A stretch of 29,970 bases of DNA from Hydnum rufescens UP504 (GCA_014904985.1 MU129313.1:1-29970), one strand, 5' to 3'; positions 21,770 through 29,934 are shown, counted from the first letter of the stretch. The notes: generated from the letters alone by a model not told the origin. Numbers and translations are program-made.

Positions 21770-21817
21770 AGTGGTTTGAGTCACACTTCCGCTTCAACTT
21801 CTGAGACTCAAACCACT
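21770..21817. repeat. Perfect 13 bp stem hairpin in the Copia leader
   Basis: AGTGGTTTGAGTC (21770-21782) pairs perfectly with GACTCAAACCACT (21805-21817) around a 22-base loop, 27 bp upstream of the Gag ATG. Leader hairpins can act in packaging or translation; function here is inference. The core GTGGTTTGAGT recurs at 29939. Confidence 0.7.
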
Positions 21818-21843
21818 CAAGCAAGAATCCTATCATCTTAAGC

Positions 21844-22056
21844 ATGGTTTCTCCTGGCATTCTTAACCCTGTTACAAGCCCATTGACTGCTGAAGTGCCT
21901 GGTGAAGGAGGAGGTCTTGATGTAGCCAGGGCTAACCCTGCTGGTATCTCAGAGCCAACAGTTCAACCTCAGAACAATGTGAATGTTGGTGGCCAGAATG
22001 AGGCATGCAAGATGTTCACTCAGCTTGTCACAGCTAGGAACATCTGCCTCAATTGA
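21844..22056 (+). pseudogene. Copia Gag N-terminal piece
   Basis: A 70-codon frame starting MVSPGILNP, rich in small residues and ending at TGA after NICLN. The expected Gag 'LTG-W' motif follows only downstream (SIPKLTG at about 22407 and 23147) in other frames, so this is the N-terminal part of a broken gag. Confidence 0.5.
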
Positions 22057-22233
22057 GTGATGTCCAAGATGGAGTTCACCAATGCTGTTAACTCATGCAC
22101 CTGACAATCTGTTGGAGATCAAGGCTAAGCCAACTGCCTTTCTAGGACATTTTTCCTTTTATGAGACACTTCCTTTTATATCCCATTGCTCATCTACCTG
22201 TATAGATTATTGGATACACCTGAAGGCTTTCCT

Positions 22234-22641
22234 CAGTCCTCTAATACGAGACTGAGGTAAGCCAAGAAGTACTGCTATTCCACTCCTTTCAGACTTTCTC
22301 ACATATGTCATATAGTTCTATTATCCATCCTCTGACAGGTTATGGGCACATTAGCTCCAGCTACTACCAGTGGAACTCCTGTGGATCCGACTGGGCAACT
22401 ATTGCCTCAATCCCTAAACTCACTGGTGATGGCAGAAATTTATGCTGTGGAAATACTGTGTGTGAGAAATTCTTGAAGCACATAACCTTCTTGATTATGT
22501 CACTGGTGACAATTACAAGAAGGCATATGTATATAGTTCTATTATCCAGGTACTATCTACAATAATAACAGTCCTCTAATACAAGACTGAGTTCTATTAT
22601 CCAGTCCTCTGACAGGTTATGGGCACATTAGCTCCAGCTAC
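22234..22641 (+). repeat. Internal gag duplication, one copy lacking a GT-AG segment
   Basis: The segment starting CAGTCCTCTAATAC-AGACTGAG occurs at 22234-22256 and 22569-22591. In the first copy it is followed by a 59 bp block, GTAAGCCAAG...CATATAG (22257-22315), and then TTCTATTATCCA. In the second copy TTCTATTATCCAG follows directly. After that both copies run on into GACAGGTTATGGGCACATTA and the SIPKLTG Gag region; the second copy is interrupted by a solo LTR at 22642. Confidence 0.85.
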
Positions 22642-23097
22642 TGTTATGAGTCGTACTCGTAACCTTGCTTACGTACGAATAACCAAGCCAATTGTGCCAT
22701 CATGTGACCTTCACCCTTACCGCCATTGTGCCTTCCTCTTTCAGCAATTCCTATTATATACACCCTTCCTTTATTCAACACCCCTTTATCCATAAAACCC
22801 TTTTGATCTCTAATAGTATAAGTAGTTACTTGATGTACACTCGCTCTCTAGAAGATCGAGAATATATTGTCAACCGATTGAATTCCACTCTTGTGATCTC
22901 AGTTATCACTCACAACTCTCATCTTAAAACCTTTGCCTATTAAGTCTCAAGAAGCCGGTCTTCCTCGTACGTACTCATCTTTCATGACTTACATAATCCC
23001 CACTACGCGACTCCCTTGTCAATCACCTTAAGGGCATTTCCTTGTATTCATCTCGATTACGTCATCGTATCTTTCACCTTGAGTACAACCCTTAACA
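22642..23097 (+). mobile_element. Solo LTR 1 (456 bp, TSD GCTAC)
   Basis: Starts TGTTATGAGTCG, ends CCCTTAACA; the termini form the inverted pair TGTTA/TAACA. Flanked by GCTAC at 22637-22641 and 23098-23102, a 5 bp target duplication. Removing it restores the gag sequence CCAGCTACTACC seen in the other gag copy at about 22358. It has TATATACAC near 22756 as a possible TATA box. No internal region is present, so it is a solo LTR left by recombination. Orientation is assigned from the TATA position only. Confidence 0.92.
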
Positions 23098-23395
23098 GCT
23101 ACTACCGGTGGAACTCCTGTGGATCTGACTGGGCAACTATTTGCCTCAATCCCTAAACTCACTGGAAATGGCAGAAATTTTATGCTGTGGGAATACTGTG
23201 GGTGAGAAACTCTTGAAGCATGTAACCTTCTTGATTATGTCACTGGTGACAATTACAAGAAGGAGCCCAGCAGGGATTCTGAGGGCCATGTGGCTTGGAT
23301 AACCAAGAACCATGAGGCACACCAACAGATCACCCTCACTCTAGAGGATGAACTGCTTACAGGAGTAATGCATCTTACTGATGAAAAAGCCATCT
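23098..23395 (+). pseudogene. Copia Gag, middle piece
   Basis: After solo LTR 1 the gag resumes: SIPKLTGNGRNFMLWEY, a TGA, LLDYVTGDNYKK, then an open stretch (HVAWITKNHEAHQQ, TLEDELLTGVMHLTDEKAI) that is cut by solo LTR 2 at 23396. The LTG-x-W and LxDYVTG motifs are typical of the Copia Gag N-terminal region. Confidence 0.8.
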
Positions 23396-24064
23396 TGTCA
23401 GGGCCATGCTGCGACGAGAGCACCAAACAAATATAAACACAGATAATTCCGGCTAAGTCCAGTGTAAGTCTGGCTAAGTCCGAGAGAATCTGGGCAGGAA
23501 TGAGATAACGAAGATAGGAGGGGATGGAGAGGCAATCCAGCAGCCCGGAAGGGACTAGGCGGAAACGAGCACAGCGGTCCTTAAGCTCGCGGAGTCAACT
23601 GGAAAATACTCGGACCTGTAGTCCGGAGTAACAGTGGAAATCCTGAGATTATGTAATACAAATACGGAATACATGAAGGCTGACCTGTAGTCCGGAGTAA
23701 CAGCGGAAATCCTGAGAGACCAAAGCTGGGGTCTCTGGACTTCGCTCTCGGACTACTTATACATGATGACTATACTACGGGGGAGTGATCGCTAAACTGG
23801 AGGTGGTTACAAGGGGGAAAGGAACAGGAACAGGAACAGGAACTCGGCCAGGGGGTGAACCGGAAGCAATGGGAAATGAAAGGGAAATGAAAAGGAAATG
23901 AAACCAAGATAGGGTTGGACCGGAGTCAAACCGGAATCAAGCCAGAAGCAAAGTGGACTTGGGCGAGGGAAATAAGTGGAGAACCGGACTGGAGGTGGGC
24001 GGACGAGGACCGGAGTTGACCGGAGTTGACCAGAGTAGACCGGAGTTGGGGGCGAACCCTGACA
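23396..24064. mobile_element. Solo LTR 2 (669 bp, TSD CATCT)
   Basis: Starts TGTCAGGG and ends CCCTGACA, a perfect 8 bp inverted terminus. Flanked by CATCT at 23391-23395 and 24065-24069. The gag frame reads AI before it and WTALC after it without a gap, so the insertion is precise. Inside: a 36 bp direct repeat beginning GACCTGTAGTCCGGAGTAAC (23615 and 23682), a GGAACA run (23820-23842), GGAAATGAAA repeats (about 23870-23900) and GGAGTTGACC repeats near the right end. No internal region remains. Confidence 0.93.
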
Positions 24065-24069
24065 CATCT

Positions 24070-24551
24070 GGACTGCCCTTTGTACATGCTATGAAGGGTC
24101 TGGTGTACAAGCTATTTCTTACCTGATGGGGAACATCTGGCATGAACAATTCAATGACTCATCGGACCTAGAGACACAGATTAATGAGCTGTGGTCTCAT
24201 GCCCTGAAGCTCACAAACCTCAGATTTGGACTCCCTGATAATATCCTTGCCATTGCCATCCTCCTCTCACTTCCACCCTCCTACAGCACACTCCAAACTT
24301 CCATTGGTGTTACTGCTGATGACAAACTTGACTTGTATAAGGTTGTTACCTTAATTCTTGCTGAACAGCAATGTTGCCGGGAAACTGGTGATGCAGCATT
24401 CCAAGCCCGTGCAGTTAAAGCCAAGAATGGAAAGGATGGGAAAGACGGAAAGAAAGGGAAAAGATGCACAAACTGCTGGCAATTTGGTCACACCATCAAG
24501 AAATGCTACTCAAAAGGGGGAGGAGCAGAAGGTCAAGGACCACCAAACTGA
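24070..24551 (+). pseudogene. Copia Gag C-terminal part with CCHC zinc knuckle
   Basis: An open frame continuing the gag after solo LTR 2: SYLMGNIWHEQF, LETQINELWSHALKLTNL, LLSLPPSYSTLQTSI (the UBN2/gag-polypeptide region that forms the capsid), a Lys/Gly-rich linker, and CTNCWQFGHTIKKC at about 24469-24510, a C-x2-C-x4-H-x4-C nucleic-acid-binding knuckle. It ends with a TGA at about 24549. The frame is clean over 480 bp, so this part is the best preserved of the element. Confidence 0.9.
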
Positions 24552-24608
24552 GAGGAGAAAGGGAAGGTCGCTAACGAGACCTCTGGAACATCAAATACCA
24601 GAGGAAAT

Positions 24609-24869
24609 TTGTCAAAGCCAGTGGATTTATTCATGGCATTTACAAGTGATGAGAGTGATATCAATGACACCGATGATGAACATATCGAGCTACATGTTGT
24701 GAACAAACTTTCATCCCCAAGTCGTGAACAAACCTGGATTGTGGATTCCGGTGCCTCTGCTCACATGTCATCACAACAGGGCTGGTTCAGTACATACCAG
24801 AAGATACATCCCCCATGCCATGTTTGGCTAGGAGATCACCACTATATCAAAGCAGTGGGAAAAGGTTGA
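24609..24869 (+). pseudogene. Copia aspartic protease domain
   Basis: Contains TWIVDSGASAHMS (about 24735-24773), the retropepsin active site of Copia elements (D-S-G-A-S/A), followed by VWLGDHHYIKAVGKG, which fits the G-D-x6-G-x-G flap region. A TGA follows, so the polyprotein is interrupted. Confidence 0.9.
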
Positions 24870-24872
24870 ATA

Positions 24873-25470
24873 ATGGTCAAGATGGGTATGGGGACCAATA
24901 AATCCATACCTGCAATATTCCGATCAGTTCTACATGTGCCTAATCTAAATGGCAATCTACTCTCAGTGCAACAGCTCTTGCGCTCTGGCTACTTTACCCA
25001 ATTTGGCATAGATGAATGCACCATCCTTAATTCTAAAAATGAGGTTGTTGGACATGCTCCTATTGACAGCAACCTGTATACCTTGTGAGTCTCTATCTGC
25101 ACAGAGGAACAGGCATGTGTCACCATCACTCCCCCTGGCAAGCATGTACTTGCCATTGGTTCAACCTCTTCACACACCTCTATTGAGACTTGGCATTGGT
25201 GACTGGGCCACACAAATTATGACTCAATCTGTGACATGGTAAATAAGGACCTTGTCAAAGGCATTAATGTCTTACCTGGATTGAAGGAGCTCTCTTCCAT
25301 TTGCAAGCCATGTGTTGAAGGGAAGCATGTGTGGACCCCAATTCCAAAAGAGACATTGACACATGCCAATACTGTACTTGGTCATGTATTTTCCAATGTC
25401 TGGGGGCTGGCACTGATTGCTACACCATCAAAAGAGCAATACTATGTCCTATTCATTGATGACAAAACCC
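24873..25470 (+). pseudogene. Copia pre-integrase and integrase N-terminal part
   Basis: The frame resumes with VLHVPNLNGNLLSVQQLLRSG (end of the protease region), a stop at 25086, then TWHW-stop-LGHTNYDSI and CKPCVEGK: the HHCC zinc site of the integrase (H-x5-H...C-x2-C). The core begins with VFSNVWGLA, where Copia integrases have SDVWGP, so the first catalytic aspartate is replaced by asparagine. YYVLFIDDKTHYT runs up to the hAT insertion at 25479. At least two stops plus the lost aspartate: non-functional. Confidence 0.88.
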
Positions 25471-25478
25471 ATTATACT

Positions 25479-25575
25479 CAACTCAGTCAGCCACAAATGT
25501 AGGTCTAGTTAGATATTACAAGCCTTGCATTTATATAGTCTAACTAGAGGTTTTGATGCTGGGGCCCCTGGGGCC
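25479..25575 (+). repeat. Left terminal inverted repeat of the hAT-like element
   Basis: Pairs with the reverse complement of about 29690-29782. Outer 14 bases match at 10 positions; TCAGCC, TTAGATATT, TTGCATTTATAT and TCTAACTAGA are shared in order. It ends in a GGGGCCCCTGGGG palindrome. Confidence 0.85.
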
Positions 25576-25851
25576 AGCTAACCTGATTTCCATGGTTCAG
25601 GCAGGGGCCCCTGGGGGCCCCTGTGTGGGACTTCATGCATCAAACCAAGCTCCAACTTATAGATCTCAGCTGGGGCTCTCTCCAGTACCACAGTAGTAAT
25701 ATTCTTACATACCCCTCTGGGGTGGTATGTTTTATTTATAATCATTTATTTATTATTATTATTATTACTATACATATCCTCTGCACCTGACTCCCAATTG
25801 GGAATCAGACCATCACCCAGCCTGTCTCTGGCATAATTTTCTGGAGGGGAC
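25576..25851. other. Left subterminal region: G/C palindromes and A/T run
   Basis: Includes CAGGGGCCCCTGGGGG (about 25602) and a TTATTTATTATTATTATTA run (about 25742-25768); both have inverted counterparts near 29635-29700 and 29590-29625. No gene. Confidence 0.6.
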
Positions 25852-28141
25852 CTAGAACAACAAATAATAATACATTAGTAAAAAAGAAAACTAGGGGGCC
25901 AAAAGAGCAGCTTCTGCTGCTCTTTTGGCCCTTGTACATCCTGTAATTAAAAACTTACCGGGTGCTTTGCCTGTTGTCTCACTGGTTGCAGGTGTTTGAG
26001 GGCTGGGCCCTCAGGCACTGTTGTCAGCAGCTGAGCCTCTGTATTTTGTGTGGGGGGTTTTCATGCAGGGAGGGAGAAGGTGCCTAGATCAATACATTAA
26101 TTAAACAAAAAAAGAGGCAGCACCAAAAGAGCAGCAGAAGCTGCTCTTTTGGTGCCATCGTACATCCTGTAATTGAGAACTTACCAGGTATTACCACACA
26201 CCCACTGCGGTGGGTGTGTGGTACTGTATTTCCCCTGTTGTTGTGTTCAGGTGTTGGGTTCTTGGATCAGGTTGCGGGTGGCTGCGCACGTCCGTTTTTG
26301 GTCTTGGACCTTGGCTGTGTTCTTGTCAGGTGGGGTTTCGTGCATCGAGGGGAGACCTAGAATAATCAATAATATGTTAGTTTAAAAAAAAGAAAAAAAC
26401 AGAAGCGGCACCCAAAGAGCAGCAGCAGCAGCTCTTTGGGTGCTGTTGTACATGCTGGGAGAAACTAACCACCCCCGCCACAGCAGGTGTGGTCCTGTAT
26501 TTAGTTCGTTGTCATGCAGATTCGGGGTCCGGGTGGCTGTGCACATTCATATTCATCTCGAACCTCACTGGGTGGGGTATCGTGCAGTGGAGGTACCTAG
26601 ATAATAAGACAATAGTAAAGAAAAAAAAAATGGAAGACAACACCAAAAGAGCAGCTGGCGCTGCTCTTTTGGCGTTGTCGTACATGCCGTACCTAATATT
26701 GCCACACACCCGCTTTGGCGGGTGTGTGGCGTTGTTGTATTGCGGATAGTCGAGCATTGAGTTCTTGCGTGGCTGCACACGGGCCCATATGTCGCCCTGG
26801 GCCTTGTCTATGTATTCTTCGGGCAGGTGGGGTTTCGTGGTAGGAGAAAAGACCTAGAGAAATGAGCATGTTAATAATAATAATAAAAATCCAAGCAACG
26901 CCAAAAGAGCAGCTGATGCTGCTCTTTTGGTGTTGTAGTACATGGAAAACTCACCTAGTAATACCACACACCCACTGCAGTGGGTGTGTGGTATCATATT
27001 TGACTTGCCGTGGCAGTCATTGTGGGTGTTCGGGGGCTGGGCTTTCGGGTGGCTGCATACATTGGTGTTTTGCCTTGGGCTTCGTCTGCGCTGGCTTCAG
27101 GTGAGGTTTCACGGAAGGAAAAGGAGCCTAGAATAGCGAATACATTAGTAAAAGGAAAAAAACACAAGCAGCACCAAAAGAGCAGCTGGTGCTGCTCTTT
27201 TGGCACCATACTGTACTCGAAAACTCACCTAATATTGCCACACACCTGCTGCAGTGGGTGTGTGGCACCGTGGGTTCTTCCTTCGTGGCACACCGTCTGG
27301 GTATTAGGGCCATGGGATGCATGGCTGCGAGGTTGTCAGGTTGCAGGTGGCTGCGCAGGTCTGTGATTTGTCTTGGGCCTCGGCTGTGTTCTTGTCATGG
27401 GGTTTTGTACATCGAGAGGAGACCTAGAATGATGAAGAATACGTTAGTTTAAAAAAAAAGCAGAAGCAGTGCCAAAAGAGCAGCTACTGCTGCTATTTGG
27501 GCAGCGCTGTACATGCTGCAGTGAAAAACTCACCATGTATTACCACACACCTGCCGCAGCAGGTGTGTGGTACCATATATTATCCATTGCGGGCATTTGG
27601 GGACTGGGACCTCGGATCGAGCCTTGGGTGGCTGCGCACATCTGTATTTCGCCATGAGTTTCGTTGGCCTTCTTCGGGTGGGCTTTTGCATAGTGAAGGG
27701 GACCTAGAATATTAATAATAATACTTTAGTAAAAAGAAAAACCAGAGGTAGCACCAAAAGAGCAGCTCCTGCTGCTCTTTTGGAACCATTTTACACGTTG
27801 GAATGGAAACTTACGATGTATTACCACACACCCGCCTTGGCAGGTGTGTGGTGCTGTATTTCATTCATTGTGGTGTTCGTTTGTGGGGATTTCGGTACTG
27901 GGACCTTGAATCAAATCCTGAGGGGCTGTGCAGGCCCTCATTTTGCCTTGGGCCTCTTCTGGTTTCTTCTGGTGGGGTTTCGTGCAGTGAAGGAAGACCT
28001 AGAATGAATGATTAATACATTAGTAAATTAAATAAAATGAGGCAGCACCAAAAGAGCAGCTGATGCTGCTCTTTTGGTGCCGTTGTGCAGACCTTAATCG
28101 ACTTACAAGGCATCACTACACCCACTGCGGTGGGTGTGGTC
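25852..28141 (-). repeat. Left array: nine tandem intron-like units, minus-strand orientation
   Basis: Nine units of about 232-296 bp. Read on minus, each has an exon-like part starting near TGCACGAAACCCCACC, with hairpin B (TACCACACACCCAC / GTGGGTGTGTGGTA), then an intron-like part. Intron-like parts (plus coordinates): 25852-25958, 26084-26184, 26357-26469, 26597-26692, 26854-26954, 27128-27228, 27424-27533, 27704-27814, 27999-28106. Donors: GTAAGT or GTGAGT in seven; GTTAGT and GTACGG in the third and fourth. All end CTAG; most have ACTAAC/ACTAAT about 20 bases before the end. Hairpin A (CCAAAAGAGCAGC / GCTGCTCTTTTGG) is inside each. Splicing itself is inferred. Confidence 0.85.
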
Positions 28142-28186
28142 CTGTTGTACTTCCCTTTGTGTCTGTGTTGAGTAGATCTCAAGGAC

Positions 28187-28231
28187 ACTACTCAACGCCG
28201 GCACTTTCCGGGATCAAAAGAGCGCCCAATT
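28187..28231 (+). repeat. Central inverted repeat, left arm
   Basis: About 45 bp pairing with 28476-28519: CTACTCAACGCCGGCACTTT and GGGATCAAAAGAGCGCCCAA against the reverse complement of the right arm, with scattered mismatches. It marks the point of symmetry of the element. Confidence 0.8.
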
Positions 28232-28375
28232 GCATTTGGGATCTTGCATCTGGAGAACTGAAACTTTCCTTGACAGGACATATATCCACTGTACGCAGTC
28301 AGCCCACGACATCCATATCTATTCTCTGCTGGAGAGGGGGACTTGGTGTTTTGATCAATTACTATAATGGCCTTG
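28231..28375 (+). pseudogene. PRP46: Captured fragment of PRP46/PLRG1 (spliceosomal WD40 protein)
   Basis: PRP46/PLRG1 belongs to the Prp19-associated complex of the spliceosome. The plus strand encodes IWDLASGELKLSLTGHISTV followed by R, and after a short deletion with a frame change VSPRHPYLFSAGE. This is the junction of two WD repeats in this family (…IWDLasGkLKLsLTGHIsTVRg…vSxRhPYLFScGEDK…). After GE the frame ends at a TGA and only weak similarity follows. The fragment sits in the spacer between the two arms of the central inverted repeat, so it was captured by the element. It is too short to fold as a full propeller and is not a working gene. Confidence 0.82.
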
Positions 28376-28475
28376 ACAAACATTCTCGGACCACTATATT
28401 CATGTGAGATACATAGTATTTATTATTTGTTGCCCATCTAGGTATTTATTACCTATCTAGGTTTGTGCAGCCCAT

Positions 28476-28519
28476 AATTGGGCACTCTTTCGATCCCAGA
28501 AAGTGCCAGCATTGAGTGG
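28476..28519 (-). repeat. Central inverted repeat, right arm
   Basis: Reverse-complement partner of 28187-28231 (AATTGGGCACTCTTTCGATC, then AGAAAGTGCCAGC and TTGAGTGGT). Between the arm and the first right-hand unit (28520-28595) nothing else is recognised. Confidence 0.8.
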
Positions 28520-28595
28520 TTTGTTTTGAGGCTTACCTAAGCCACATCTTTTGTATATAGGACTTGACGCACAAAGACCAAGGGGGAAAACAGGA

Positions 28596-29553
28596 TCACA
28601 CACCCGCTGCAGTGGGTGCATGGTAATATATGATGAGTCTTTTATTACAAACTGTACCACGGCGCCAAAAGAGCAGCATGAGCTGCTCTTTTGGCACTGC
28701 CTGTTGTTTTTTAATACTAACGTATTATTCGTTATTCTAGATCCTCCTTCCTGCACCAAACCTGCCCTATGAGACTGTGGACAAGGCTGCTGATGAAAAT
28801 GCCAACATGTGCACCCACCCAAGACTGCACCCAAGGGCCCCGCCCCCAAACTTCGGTAATATATGTGATGAGGGGTAAACCACGATACCAGACACCTGCT
28901 GGTGTCTGGTACTCCAAGATAAGTTTTTTTTTATTTTTATTTTTGTGGCACAAGAAGAGCAGCATAAGCTGCTCTTCTTATGATGCTTTACTAACACCCT
29001 TATTTTTCTAGATCTTGAACCCTGCACGAACCCCCAACACCAAACCCACAACCTGAAATCCCGCAAACCCAAACCCCACAAACCCAAACCCATGACCCAC
29101 AGCCCCGCGACCCTGAACCCACCAAGTGAAACCAAACCCCGTGAATGAAACCACAAACATTTGAGTACCACCCACCTGCTGCGGTGGGTGTGTGGTACTC
29201 TCAAGGTAAGTTTTTTTTCCTAGAGCTACAATCGCTTACATCTAACTAACACATCTTTTACTTTAGGTGACAAAATAGCCTCTCCCTGGACAGGAACCCA
29301 CATGAACCCCCGAATCAGCCCCTGCAAGATGTGCACACTGGGCCCTGGGCCACAACAAACATGTCAGCCAGGCCTGCCCCATGAGAATGAGCAATCGAGG
29401 CCACGCACAAACACGTGAACCAGACCCCATGCAAACATGCAAACAAACCTTGCATGTGCACCCCTGCTGTGGTGGGGGTGATCATTTAAGGTAAGTATTT
29501 TCATTTTGCTACAAGTGCACAAGAAGAGCAGCCACAGGCTGCTCTTCTTGCAT
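28596..29553 (+). repeat. Right array: inverted set of intron-like units, plus-strand orientation
   Basis: Same unit type as the left array, on plus. Hairpin B at about 28596-28625, 28885-28912, 29163-29203 and weakly 29457-29480. Intron-like parts: 28623-28740 (weak donor GTAATA, TACTAAC, TTCTAG), 28919-29011 (donor mutated to ATAAGT, TTTACTAAC, TTCTAG), 29206-29266 (GTAAGT, CTAACTAAC, TTTAG; 61 bp, no hairpin A), and a donor GTAAGT at 29491 followed by hairpin A at 29516-29553 without a clear acceptor. Exon-like parts begin CTGCAC(C/G)AA.C as on the left. The right side is shorter and more eroded than the left. Confidence 0.78.
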
Positions 29554-29591
29554 GGGTGAGCCCCACTTGGCGAGCCTAGTGTATATAATAA

Positions 29592-29625
29592 TAATGAATA
29601 AATAAATAAATAAATAAATAATTGT
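29592..29625. repeat. AAAT microsatellite in the right subterminal region
   Basis: Run of AATAAATAAATAAATAAATA type next to AATAATAAT. Its inverted counterpart (TTATTTATTATTATT) lies in the left subterminal region, so it belongs to the element's long inverted ends. Confidence 0.8.
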
Positions 29626-29689
29626 AATGGCTAGGGCCCAGGGGCCCCTGGGCTGCTTGACCAGCCCCTCGACTGAATTGCAGGGGCCC

Positions 29690-29782
29690 CTGGGGGCCCC
29701 CTGGGTCTGATATCTAGTTAGAGCATATAAATGCAACCTTTGAAATATCTAATTAGATACCAATAATTGGCTGACCAGGCTG
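29690..29782 (-). repeat. Right terminal inverted repeat of the hAT-like element
   Basis: Ends GGCTGACCAGGCTG directly before the 8 bp duplication ATTATACT (29783-29790). See the left terminal repeat for shared motifs. Confidence 0.85.
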
Positions 29783-29790
29783 ATTATACT

Positions 29791-29925
29791 AGTGTTGCAC
29801 TCATAAAGAACAAGAGTGACACACTTTCGGAATATAAATCCTTTGTCACATGTGCTGAGAACAAAACTGGTACACAAGTTAAAACACTGTGGACTGATGG
29901 CAGAGCACCTAATGCACCCTCAAAA
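29791..29925 (+). pseudogene. Copia integrase core, continuation after the hAT insertion
   Basis: Open frame SVALIKNKSDTLSEYKSF, then ENKTGTQVKTLWTDGRA: the region leading to the second catalytic aspartate of the Copia integrase core (usually k.lrsDnGgE), here WTDGRAP. A TAG follows at about 29926. It continues the frame left of the insertion exactly. Confidence 0.85.
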
Positions 29926-29934
29926 TAGTACCTC

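Larger units (their letters stand above)
25479..29782. mobile_element. hAT-like non-autonomous DNA transposon, 4304 bp, TSD ATTATACT
   Basis: Flanked by ATTATACT at 25471-25478 and 29783-29790 (8 bp, as in hAT elements). The integrase frame reads THYT before and SVALIKNKSD directly after one TSD copy. Ends are inverted: CAACTCAGTCAGCC against CAGCCTGGTCAGCC, and the similarity goes on inside (TTAGATATT, TTGCATTTATAT, TCTAACTAGA), then G/C-rich GGGGCCCCTGGGG blocks and A/T runs, for about 200-300 bp. The body is two outward-pointing arrays of hairpin units around a centre with a PRP46 fragment. No transposase frame is seen, so it would depend on an enzyme encoded elsewhere. The superfamily call rests on TSD length and terminal inverted repeats, not on a transposase. 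Confidence 0.85.

Noticed and set aside
21489..21843. Complete 5' LTR of the Copia element
   Set aside because: I could not find convincing TG/CA borders, a primer-binding site or a matching 3' LTR in the window, so no LTR was drawn.
26173..28407. Plus-strand frames of 60-118 codons in the left array, and the 145-codon minus frame at 28767-29204
   Set aside because: They arise from repeated hairpin units, have no shared frame from unit to unit and run through inverted repeats; not supported as proteins.
25896..29553. Regular palindromic repeats resembling a CRISPR array
   Set aside because: The stretches between hairpins are themselves repeated, unit spacing is 230-300 bp, the context is eukaryotic and no cas genes exist.
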